Assembly: GCA_007118555.1 (NCBI GenBank)
Contig: SKRJ01000469.1
Coordinates: forward strand, 1 to 5,324
From: Anaerolineae bacterium
GTDB lineage: Bacteria; Chloroflexota; Anaerolineae; UBA1429
Reading direction: 5' to 3'
DNA: 5,324 bases
The notes beneath the pieces were generated by a model. The model worked only from the letters and a program-made list of their open reading frames with translations. It was not told where the DNA came from and searched no databases. How positions within the stretch are numbered: position 1 is the first letter of the stretch; each line of letters begins with the position of its first letter. The translations under genes and the position numbers were made by a program. Of this stretch, positions 1-5,324 are shown in pieces.

Positions 1-2
1 CG

Positions 3-1094
3 CGCCTGATCTTTGGCTATACCGGCATCGCCTCTCTGGTGTTCTTGGGGATCGCCCGAGGTGTGGAGCGCACGGTGATCGGGGAGCGCCACCGGCGGGG
101 CAAGGGCATCGAACGGGTGTTGATCGTAGGCGCCGGCGAGATGGGGCGCACGATCATCCGGGCTGTCATGGCGCGCCCCGAGTTGGGCTATCAGGTTGTG
201 GGGTTCGTCGACGATGACCCGGACAAGACCCATACCAGCATCGGCCCCTATCCATCGCTGGGGACCACCGATGAGCTGCTGGACGCCATGCGCGATGCAT
301 CGGTGGACGTGGTGATCGTCACCCTGCCGTGGACATCCCACGGCAAGATCATGCAGATCGTACGGCGCTGCCAGCTCCAGGAGGTGCAGGTGCGCATCGT
401 ACCCGATCTGTTCCAGATCGCCCTCAGCTCGGTCGTGGTCGAGACGCTGGATGGCATACCGCTGTTTGGCCTGCGGGAGCCCAGGCTGCGGGGCTGGCAG
501 CGCCTGTTCAAGCGCACGGTCGATCTCGTGGTTTCCCTGCTGATTCTGTTTGTGCTCTCGCCCATTCTGCTTGTGCTCGCCATCGCCATCAAGCTCGACT
601 CGCCGGGGCCGGTGGTCTTTTGTCAGACCCGTGTAGGCCAGGGGCGCCGGCAGTTTACCTGCTTCAAGTTCCGCACGATGCAGGCGGACGCCGAAAAGCA
701 ACTGGCGACGTTGCGCGTGCACAATGAGGCGACGGGGCCGATCTTCAAGATGCGAGACGACCCGCGTCGCACCCGCGTCGGTCGTTTCCTGCGCCGCACC
801 AGCCTGGACGAACTGCCACAGATCTGGAACGTGGTGCGCGGCGAGATGAGCCTGATCGGGCCCAGGCCGCCTATCCCGGCAGAGGTAACAGAGTACGAGC
901 CGTGGCATCTGCAGCGCCTGCAGGCGCCCCCCGGCATCACAGGCCTCTGGCAGGTGAGCGGGCGTAGTGATCTGACATTTGACGAGATGGTGCTGTTGGA
1001 TGTCTACTATATCGAGAACTGGTCGCCGCTGATGGACCTGCGTATCGTGCTCAAAACGATCCCGACGGTCCTATTCGGCAAAGGCGCCTATTAG
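3..1094 (+). CDS. Polyprenyl glycosylphosphotransferase (undecaprenyl-phosphate sugar-1-P transferase, WbaP/WcaJ/GumD type), 5' end cut off by the window
   Basis: This enzyme would move a sugar-1-phosphate from a UDP-sugar to undecaprenyl phosphate at the inner membrane, the first step of exopolysaccharide or O-antigen synthesis. The frame is open to the window edge, and the codons before the GTG at 39 encode a hydrophobic end (LIFGYTGIASLVFL), so the true start and probably several membrane helices lie upstream. Numbering from that GTG as residue 1, a Rossmann-like domain covers about 26-145, with a GxGxxG loop at 31-36. A basic stretch leads into a hydrophobic re-entrant helix at about 161-185 containing Ser174-Pro175. 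The catalytic transferase domain follows: KFRTM at 210-214, the Asp257-Glu258 dyad in SLDELPQ, GPRP at 274-277, GITGLWQVSGR at 299-309 and DVYYIENWS near 321-329. These motifs are hallmarks of the family (PF02397). The sugar it uses cannot be read from the sequence. The gene ends in TAG just before the M20 gene. Confidence 0.95.
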   Translation, partial: RLIFGYTGIASLVFLGIARGVERTVIGERHRRGKGIERVLIVGAGEMGRTIIRAVMARPELGYQVVGFVDDDPDKTHTSIGPYPSLGTTDELLDAMRDASVDVVIVTLPWTSHGKIMQIVRRCQLQEVQVRIVPDLFQIALSSVVVETLDGIPLFGLREPRLRGWQRLFKRTVDLVVSLLILFVLSPILLVLAIAIKLDSPGPVVFCQTRVGQGRRQFTCFKFRTMQADAEKQLATLRVHNEATGPIFKMRDDPRRTRVGRFLRRTSLDELPQIWNVVRGEMSLIGPRPPIPAEVTEYEPWHLQRLQAPPGITGLWQVSGRSDLTFDEMVLLDVYYIENWSPLMDLRIVLKTIPTVLFGKGAY

Positions 1095-1143
1095 CATGGC
1101 AGCCAGCCAGAGACCGAGAGCATCCCGCCAAGAGAAACGGAGC

Positions 1144-2331
1144 ATGATGCCATCATCCAAGCCGACGATCCATCGAGAGGCCCTGGAGGCCCTCGCATGT
1201 GAGCTGGTGCGTACACCCAGCCCCTCCACCCAGGAGGGCGCCGTTGCCGAGCTCGTCGCCGCCGAAATGCGCGATCTGGGCTATGATGAGGTCCGCGTGG
1301 ATGCCATGGGCAACGTCATCGGTCGCATCGGGTCCGAGGAGGGGCCCCGCCTGGTGTTCAACGGCCACATGGACACCATCGACGTCGGCGACCGGCTGAT
1401 GTGGCGGCACGACCCCTATGCCGGCTTGGTGCGCGATGGTGTGCTGTATGGGCGTGGCGCCTCGGACATGAAGGGCGGTCTCGCTGCCATGATCCATGCC
1501 GCAGGCGCCCTGGTGCCCCTGCGCGAGCAGCTCCAGGGCAGCCTGTACGTGGTGGGCGTCGTGCAGGAGGAGCCCTGCGAGGGCCTGGCCATGCGGCATG
1601 TGGTAGAGCAAGAGGGCGTCCGACCCACCTGGGTCGTGCTGGGCGAGGCCACCAATCTCCAGATCTGCCGAGGGCAGCGCGGCCGCATGGAGATGGAGGT
1701 GATCGTGCGCGGGCGGAGCTGCCATGCCGCGGCGCCGGAGCGCGGCGTCAACGCCATCTATGAGGTCGCCCGTTTCGTCTTTGGGATGCAGCTCCTGGCC
1801 CCCCAGCTCCCCAACGATTCCTTCCTGGGGCGCGGGACCATTGCCGCCACCGGCGTTCGCAGCGAGGCAGGCAGCCACAATGTGATTCCCGATTGCTGCG
1901 TAACCCACATCGACCGGCGGCTCACCATCGGCGAGACCGAGACCAAGGCTCTGACCGAGATACGCCGCATCCTGACTCGTGAGGCTATCCAGGCCGAGGT
2001 GCGGGTGCCCTTTTACCGCAGCATCAGCTATACCGGGTTCGAGGCGGAAGGGCGCAAGGTATTCCCCTATTGGATTACCCCCGATGACGACCCCCTCTTG
2101 AGACAGACGGCGGCCACCATCGAGAATGTGCTTGGCTATCTGCCCCGGCTGGGGCGCTGGGATTTCTCCACCGATGGTGTGTACACCATGGGCGTAGCCG
2201 GCATCCCCACCATCGGGTTTGGCCCCGGCGAAGAGCGCCACACCCACACCGTAGAGGATCAGGTGCGCCTGGCCGATGTCTATGCGGCGGCCCAGGTCTA
2301 CACGCAGCTTGCGCTACGGATGCTGCGCTAG
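1144..2331 (+). CDS. M20-family metallohydrolase (ArgE/DapE/CPG2 superfamily, YgeY-like)
   Basis: This is a cytoplasmic di-zinc amidohydrolase or peptidase of the M20 family, 395 residues from ATG 1144. Numbered from there, the metal and catalytic residues are all present: His75 and Asp77 in NGHMDTI, bridging Asp108 in GRGASDMKGG, catalytic Glu142 and ligand Glu143 in VVQEEPCEG, Glu168 in LGEATNL, and His368 in HTHTVED. His194 in the CHAAAPERGVNA stretch marks the inserted dimerisation domain (about 180-290). The GASDMKGG and GQRGRMEME segments resemble YgeY, a hydrolase linked to selenium or purine-type metabolism, but deacetylase, desuccinylase or carboxypeptidase activity is equally possible. 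The frame also has an ATG at 1096, one base after the upstream stop. The 16 codons before 1144 are basic, have lower GC3 and no family similarity, and GGAG at 1139-1142 precedes ATG 1144/1147, so the later start (1144 or, better spaced, 1147) is preferred. It probably shares a transcript with the sugar transferase. Confidence 0.93.
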   Translation: MMPSSKPTIHREALEALACELVRTPSPSTQEGAVAELVAAEMRDLGYDEVRVDAMGNVIGRIGSEEGPRLVFNGHMDTIDVGDRLMWRHDPYAGLVRDGVLYGRGASDMKGGLAAMIHAAGALVPLREQLQGSLYVVGVVQEEPCEGLAMRHVVEQEGVRPTWVVLGEATNLQICRGQRGRMEMEVIVRGRSCHAAAPERGVNAIYEVARFVFGMQLLAPQLPNDSFLGRGTIAATGVRSEAGSHNVIPDCCVTHIDRRLTIGETETKALTEIRRILTREAIQAEVRVPFYRSISYTGFEAEGRKVFPYWITPDDDPLLRQTAATIENVLGYLPRLGRWDFSTDGVYTMGVAGIPTIGFGPGEERHTHTVEDQVRLADVYAAAQVYTQLALRMLR

Positions 2332-2345
2332 TCCGGTTGGCTAGC
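2327..2345. other. Small imperfect hairpin spanning both convergent stop codons
   Basis: GCTAG at 2327-2331 and CTAGC at 2341-2345 are inverted copies. CC (2333-2334) and GG (2339-2340) extend the pairing across one bulged T, leaving a GGTT loop. The M20 stop (TAG, 2329-2331) and the Rieske stop (CTA on the + strand, 2341-2343) lie in opposite arms. It could act as a weak bidirectional terminator, but no T-rich tract follows on either strand, so intrinsic termination is doubtful. Confidence 0.35.
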
Positions 2346-2721
2346 TCTCGTCCTGATTCTGCGCCGCCGAGACATCGATCCACACCTGGCCCTCCTCCAC
2401 CTTGACGGGATACGTCTGCAGGTCCTTGGGGGGCGCAAAGAGCTTGACGAACGGGATCGCGATGCCGGGCATGTCGGCGACCCACGCCAGGTTACGGCCG
2501 GTGCTGGCCTCAAACTGCGAGCCGTGCCAGGGGCAGGTAATCACGCCGTCGGCCAGGGTCCCTTTGGAGAGATGCGCCCGCCGATGGGGGCAACGCTCCT
2601 GCATCGCGTGATACCCATCCTCAAGGCGCACCAACAGCACCGCCTGATCGGCCACCGTAACCTCCGTCATCGCTCCCGCGTCCAGCATCTCCTCGCCACC
2701 CACCGCCGTCCATCTATCCAT
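2341..2721 (-). CDS. Rieske [2Fe-2S] domain protein (stand-alone ferredoxin type)
   Basis: This 126-residue soluble electron-transfer protein has the Rieske signature: Cys44-x-His46 and, 16 residues on, Cys63-x-x-His66 in TCPWHGSQFE, which bind a [2Fe-2S] cluster. The single Rieske domain covers about 3-118, starting with a W-x-x-V strand and ending in a VKVEEGQVWIDV strand pair. The length fits Rieske ferredoxins. There is no signal peptide, membrane anchor or oxygenase catalytic domain, so it is cytoplasmic and not a cytochrome bc subunit or a dioxygenase alpha subunit. All four ligands are present, unlike enteric NirD proteins, which lack them. ATG 2721 is well supported: GGAGAG on the - strand (2733-2728) lies six bases upstream. 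It is transcribed alone, against its left neighbour and away from its right neighbour. Its reductase or oxygenase partner is not visible, so its physiological role cannot be named. Confidence 0.92.
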   Translation of the reverse strand: MDRWTAVGGEEMLDAGAMTEVTVADQAVLLVRLEDGYHAMQERCPHRRAHLSKGTLADGVITCPWHGSQFEASTGRNLAWVADMPGIAIPFVKLFAPPKDLQTYPVKVEEGQVWIDVSAAQNQDES

Positions 2722-2756
2722 GATGCTCTCTCCGTTCTGTCGATAACCATGCCTCT

Positions 2757-2762
2757 ATCATA
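2757..2762 (-). promoter_or_regulatory. Possible -10 element for the Rieske gene
   Basis: Read on the - strand this is TATGAT, five of six matches to the sigma70 -10 consensus. It would start transcription about 28-30 bases upstream of the Rieske start codon. No convincing -35 hexamer lies 16-18 bases further upstream. The region where it would sit is occupied by the palindrome at 2768-2779, so an activator-dependent or weak promoter is possible. Confidence 0.35.
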
Positions 2763-2779
2763 GCGCAAAAGCGCGCTTT
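2762..2779. promoter_or_regulatory. Palindromic operator candidate in the divergent intergenic region
   Basis: AAAGCGCGCTTT at 2768-2779 is a perfect 12-bp palindrome. A second, overlapping inverted repeat, AGCGC-N6-GCGCT, covers 2762-2777. The site sits between the outward-facing -10 for the Rieske gene and the -35 of the rightward promoter, a usual place for a dimeric regulator controlling one or both genes. No regulator gene is in the window, and the palindrome could arise by chance in GC-rich DNA, so binding is inference. Confidence 0.4.
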
Positions 2780-2804
2780 CCCGCTAGGTACTGGCCGCAA
2801 ACGC

Positions 2805-2833
2805 TTGACGTGACGCAGCCAGACGCCTAGACT
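2805..2833 (+). promoter_or_regulatory. Sigma70-type promoter for the glycosidase-lipase operon
   Basis: A -35 hexamer TTGACG (2805-2810, five of six consensus bases) is followed after exactly 17 bases by a -10 hexamer TAGACT (2828-2833, four of six, keeping the conserved T-A and final T). Transcription would begin near 2840, giving an untranslated leader of about 40 bases before ATG 2882. The -10 lies inside the short inverted repeat CTAG-A-CTAG (2827-2835), which could allow a repressor to cover it. Confidence 0.6.
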
Positions 2834-2870
2834 AGCGTTGCGCCCCGTACCCAGACATTCGCCATAGACA

Positions 2871-2876
2871 GAGGAG
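2871..2876 (+). promoter_or_regulatory. Ribosome binding site of the glycoside hydrolase gene
   Basis: GAGGAG ends five bases before ATG 2882. It is a strong Shine-Dalgarno match and fixes the start of the DUF5060/DUF4038 protein. Confidence 0.8.
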
Positions 2877-2881
2877 CTTGC

Positions 2882-4333
2882 ATGGCAATCGGCAAAGCGA
2901 CCCAAAAGTACGAGATCATGGAGCTGGCGTTCGACGGCCCCAGCACCGGGAACCCGTTCCGCGACGTCTGGCTGCGGGCACGCTGCACCCATGGGGAGCG
3001 CCAGGTTCTGATCGATGGCTTTTACGATGGCGAGGGCATCTACCGGCTGCGCCTCATGCCCGACGCCGAGGGCGAGTGGACGCTGGTCACCGAGAGCAAC
3101 GCCCCGGAGATGGATGGCCACCGCCACAGCTTTGTATGTACGCCGGCGCGGGCGCGGGTCCACGGGCCGGTGCGCGTGCATGACACCCACCATTTTCGGT
3201 TTGCCGATGGCACGGCCTATTACCCGGCGGGCACCACCTGCTATGCCTGGATCCACCAGCCCGAAGAGCTGCAGGAGCGCACGTTAGAGACGCTGCGCAG
3301 CACCCCGTTCAACAAGCTGCGCATGACGGTGTTCCCCAAGGACTATATCTATAACCGGAACGAGCCGACCCTCTACCCCTTTGCGCGCACCGCCGAGGGC
3401 GAGCACGACTATACCCGGCCCAACCCGGCTTTCTACCGCCTGCTAGAGCGCCGCATCCGGCAGCTTGCAGGCCTGGGCATCGAGGCCGACCTGATCCTCT
3501 TTCACCCCTATGACCGCTGGGGCTATGCGCAGATGAGCCACGACGATGACCTGCACTATCTCCGTTATATCGTCGCGCGCCTGGCCGCCCATCGCAACGT
3601 CTGGTGGTCGCTGGCCAACGAGTACGATTTCATGCTCGGGCACAAGCCCATGAGCCACTGGGATGCCTTTTTCCAGACGATCCAGGAGCGCGACCCCTAC
3701 GGGCACCTGCGCTCTATCCACAACGGCAATCTGACCGCCAACTATGACCACACCAGACCGTGGGTCACCCACGTGTGCATCCAGAACCCCCATGTCCACG
3801 AGTGCAAGACGTGGCGTGCCAGGTACGGCAAGCCCGTGATCGACGACGAGTGCGAGTACGAGGGCAACATCCCTCTGCCCTGGGGCAACATCTCGCCCCA
3901 AGAGCTGGTGCATCGCTTTTGGGTACTGGCGGCCAACGGCTGCTATGGGGGCCACGGCGAAACCTACCTCGACCCCGAGGAGGAGCTGTGGTGGTCCAAG
4001 GGGGGCGTGTTGCGTGGCGAGTCCTGCCCGCGCATCGCCCTCTTGCGCGACACGCTCGAGGGCCTGCCCGGCGGCCTGACCCCGCTGGATGACGAGTGGG
4101 TGTGGGGACGCGTCGCCGGTGGGGCCAGCGGCCACCATCGCCTGCTCTATTTCGGCCCGCACCAGCCGGTGGCCTGGAGCTTTGGCCTACCCCAAGACGT
4201 GGACTATCAGGTCGAGTGGATCGATACCTGGAACATGGCAGTGACCAGCGTGCGACACACGTTTCACAATGCCGAGGCGATCCCCCTGCCGGGCAGGCCC
4301 TGGATGGCCGTGCGCATCCGGCCGGTGCGCTAG
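2882..4333 (+). CDS. Glycoside hydrolase-like protein: DUF5060 + DUF4038-type TIM barrel + DUF5605-like C-terminal domain
   Basis: This 483-residue protein looks like a retaining glycosidase of the clan GH-A kind, related to the apiosidase-like DUF4038 group (GH140-like). Residues about 9-85 match the DUF5060 beta-sandwich pattern, with GNPFRDVWL and the GFYDGEGIYRLRLMPDAEGEW stretch at 46-66. The barrel starts near 98 (HHFRFADGTAYYPAGTTCYAW) and runs to about 395. Glu247, in WWSLANEYD at the end of a strand, is the likely acid/base. Glu323, in KPVIDDECEYEG, is the likely nucleophile. Residues about 404-480 form a beta-rich tail like DUF5605. There is no signal peptide or lipobox, so it probably acts in the cytoplasm on imported oligosaccharides. 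The substrate is unknown: apiose-, arabinose- or rhamnogalacturonan-type linkages are only family-level guesses. It has its own promoter and strong ribosome site and probably shares a transcript with the downstream lipase-like gene. Confidence 0.9.
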   Translation: MAIGKATQKYEIMELAFDGPSTGNPFRDVWLRARCTHGERQVLIDGFYDGEGIYRLRLMPDAEGEWTLVTESNAPEMDGHRHSFVCTPARARVHGPVRVHDTHHFRFADGTAYYPAGTTCYAWIHQPEELQERTLETLRSTPFNKLRMTVFPKDYIYNRNEPTLYPFARTAEGEHDYTRPNPAFYRLLERRIRQLAGLGIEADLILFHPYDRWGYAQMSHDDDLHYLRYIVARLAAHRNVWWSLANEYDFMLGHKPMSHWDAFFQTIQERDPYGHLRSIHNGNLTANYDHTRPWVTHVCIQNPHVHECKTWRARYGKPVIDDECEYEGNIPLPWGNISPQELVHRFWVLAANGCYGGHGETYLDPEEELWWSKGGVLRGESCPRIALLRDTLEGLPGGLTPLDDEWVWGRVAGGASGHHRLLYFGPHQPVAWSFGLPQDVDYQVEWIDTWNMAVTSVRHTFHNAEAIPLPGRPWMAVRIRPVR

Positions 4334-4364
4334 CCAGCGAGACTCGTAGCCCAGCATCGCATAC

Positions 4365-4370
4365 GGAGAG
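4365..4370 (+). promoter_or_regulatory. Ribosome binding site that decides the start of the lipase-like gene
   Basis: GGAGAG at 4365-4370 abuts the ATG at 4371, which is too close for initiation there, but is six bases from the in-frame ATG at 4377. The Rieske gene has the same GGAGAG-six-base-ATG arrangement. This favours 4377 as the start. Confidence 0.65.
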
Positions 4371-4376
4371 ATGGCC

Positions 4377-5210
4377 ATGAAGCATATCCAAGACAGCTTT
4401 GTCGGCGTGCGGGGTGCTCGCATCGCCTATCAGGGATGGGTTCCCGAGGGCCAGGCAGAGGCCACGCTGCTCGTGGTCCACGGCCTGGGCGAGCACTGTG
4501 GCCGCTATGGCAACCTGGTCTCCCATTGCTGCCCCTGCGGATATGCCGTCTATGGCCTGGATCACCTGGGGCATGGCAAATCCGAGGGCCGACGAGAGGT
4601 GGTCAAGAGTTTCCGGGACTATACCGATACCCTGCACAAGTTTGCCCAGATGGTGGCCGATTGGCAGCCCGACAGGCCGCTGTATCTGGTAGGCCACAGC
4701 ATGGGTGGCCTGATCGTAGCAGATTATCTGCTCCAACATCAGGACGATCATGCGGGCGCCATTGTGTCGGCGCCCCCTGTCCGGCCCGGCGACGACGTCA
4801 CGCCCCTGACCGTCCTTGCAGCCCGGCTCCTGGCGGCGCTGGCGCCCCGTATGGGCGTCATGGCCCTGGACGCCAGCAGCCTCTCCCGCGATCCGGACGT
4901 CGTGGCCGACTATGAGCAGGACCCGCTCGTCTTTCGCGGCAAGACGCCGGCGCGGCTGGGCGTCGAGTTGCTCCGGGCCATGGAGCGCGTCATGGAGGGC
5001 GCCCACACGATCCAGTTACCCCTGCTGATCCTGCAAGGCTCGCAAGACACGCTCGTGGATCCCCGCGGCGCCCAGATGCTGTATGACCGGGTCTCGTCGC
5101 CCGACAAGACGCTGAAAGTCTACCAGGGCCTCTACCACGAGATCTTTAACGAGCCGGAACGCGACCAGGTCCTGGAAGATGTCTCAAGCTGGCTTGCCGC
5201 ACGCGTGTGA
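4377..5210 (+). CDS. Alpha/beta-hydrolase, monoacylglycerol lipase / lysophospholipase type
   Basis: This 277-residue serine hydrolase of the Hydrolase_4 group would cleave acyl esters such as monoacylglycerols or lysophospholipids. Numbered from ATG 4377, the oxyanion strand is VVHGLGEHCGRY at about 33-44. The YGLDHLGHGKSEGRR segment at about 59-73 is typical of monoglyceride lipases. The nucleophile is Ser108 in GHSMGG, the acid Asp224 in GSQDTLVD, and the base His254 in YHEIFNE, so the triad is complete. Residues about 135-205 form the helical cap over the active site. There is no signal peptide, so it is expected in the cytoplasm or loosely at the membrane. The cluster His50-Cys51-Cys52-Pro53-Cys54 just after the oxyanion region is unusual for this family. 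Start 4377 is chosen over the in-frame ATG 4371 on ribosome-site spacing. The gene follows the glycosidase by 43 bases, consistent with an operon. Activity on acylated sugars rather than glycerides is a possibility the context raises. Confidence 0.92.
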   Translation: MKHIQDSFVGVRGARIAYQGWVPEGQAEATLLVVHGLGEHCGRYGNLVSHCCPCGYAVYGLDHLGHGKSEGRREVVKSFRDYTDTLHKFAQMVADWQPDRPLYLVGHSMGGLIVADYLLQHQDDHAGAIVSAPPVRPGDDVTPLTVLAARLLAALAPRMGVMALDASSLSRDPDVVADYEQDPLVFRGKTPARLGVELLRAMERVMEGAHTIQLPLLILQGSQDTLVDPRGAQMLYDRVSSPDKTLKVYQGLYHEIFNEPERDQVLEDVSSWLAARV

Positions 5211-5256
5211 TTCTGCCGCCCATGCCACGTGACGCGTTGCACGTCCTCTGCCCCCG

Positions 5257-5324
5257 CTACACGCCGCTCCAATCAAAGATCACCCCGATCGAGCTGGCCC
5301 GCTCGGTCTGCAGGCGGCGGTACA
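5257..5324 (-). CDS. Possible C-terminal end of an unidentified protein, running off the window
   Basis: On the - strand a frame open from the window edge ends at a TAG (plus-strand CTA, 5257-5259), giving about 21 residues that finish in ASSIGVIFDWSGV. Nineteen of 21 codons end in G or C, as in the real genes. However, an open + strand frame from 5222 shares the same third-position phase, so this does not discriminate between them. I cannot recognise the family from so short a tail. If real, it converges with the lipase-like gene, leaving 46 bases between stops. Confidence 0.33.
   Translation of the reverse strand, partial: YRRLQTERASSIGVIFDWSGV

Noticed and set aside
39..41. GTG at 39 as the true start of the sugar transferase
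   Set aside because: The frame is open upstream and encodes hydrophobic residues continuing a membrane helix, and the family has N-terminal membrane segments, so this codon is internal.
1153..2247. Open - strand frame of 364 codons opposite the M20 gene
   Set aside because: It mirrors the M20 gene almost base for base, has no family motif, and its composition (His, Gly and Ala runs) follows from codons with G/C in the third position. The sense strand has all metal ligands of a real enzyme.
2714..3256. Open - strand frame of 180 codons across the divergent intergenic region
   Set aside because: It covers the strong rightward promoter, the ribosome site and the 5' end of the glycosidase gene, and has no recognisable domain; the Rieske gene has its own well-spaced ribosome site.
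3765..5006. Open - strand frame of 413 codons opposite the glycosidase and lipase genes
   Set aside because: It runs antisense across two genes with full catalytic motifs. Its translation is rich in Arg, Pro, Gly and Ala with no recognisable domain, as expected for a shadow in GC-rich DNA.
5226..5244. ACGTG/CACGT inverted repeat after the lipase gene as a terminator
   Set aside because: The stem is only five base pairs with an eight-base loop and no T-tract, so it is no better than chance in this composition.
5222..5324. Open + strand frame starting at ATG 5222
   Set aside because: No Shine-Dalgarno sequence precedes it and the 34 visible residues show no recognisable motif; kept only as an alternative to the - strand tail.

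Overview
This window is GC-rich bacterial DNA (about 60-65% G+C by eye) with strong G/C preference at third codon positions. It carries five well-supported genes and possibly the tail of a sixth. The gene set is an exopolysaccharide-type sugar transferase, an M20 hydrolase like YgeY, a lone Rieske protein, a DUF5060/DUF4038-type glycosidase and a monoglyceride-lipase-like hydrolase. Together with the composition this would fit a Chloroflexota member or a similar GC-rich environmental bacterium. That assignment is an impression: there is no rRNA or marker gene to fix it.

Layout. Positions 1-2331 (+ strand) hold the 3' part of a polyprenyl glycosylphosphotransferase, which starts lipid-linked glycan synthesis, followed within 50 bases by an M20 metallohydrolase, probably in one operon. 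Positions 2341-2721 (- strand) hold a small cytoplasmic Rieske [2Fe-2S] protein. It converges on the M20 gene, with only 9 bases between the stop codons and a small hairpin spanning both. Positions 2722-2881 form a divergent intergenic region with a good sigma70-type promoter reading right, a weaker -10 reading left, and a perfect 12-bp palindrome between them. Positions 2882-5210 (+ strand) hold a likely two-gene operon: a TIM-barrel glycoside hydrolase and an alpha/beta-hydrolase of the monoacylglycerol lipase/lysophospholipase type, 43 bases apart using the start preferred here. The last 114 bases may hold the C-terminal end of a gene on the - strand. No gene-free stretch is longer than about 160 bases.

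How the genes may work together. The left operon builds surface polysaccharide or glycolipid intermediates, and the M20 enzyme's link to that is unknown. The right operon looks catabolic: one enzyme cleaves a glycoside and the other an acyl ester, both apparently in the cytoplasm because neither has a signal peptide. The Rieske protein is an electron carrier whose redox partner is not here. I see no mobile element, CRISPR array, tRNA, rRNA, toxin-antitoxin pair or defence system. The most useful leads are the palindromic divergent control region, the glycosidase-lipase pair, a Cys-rich insertion in the lipase, and corrected start sites.
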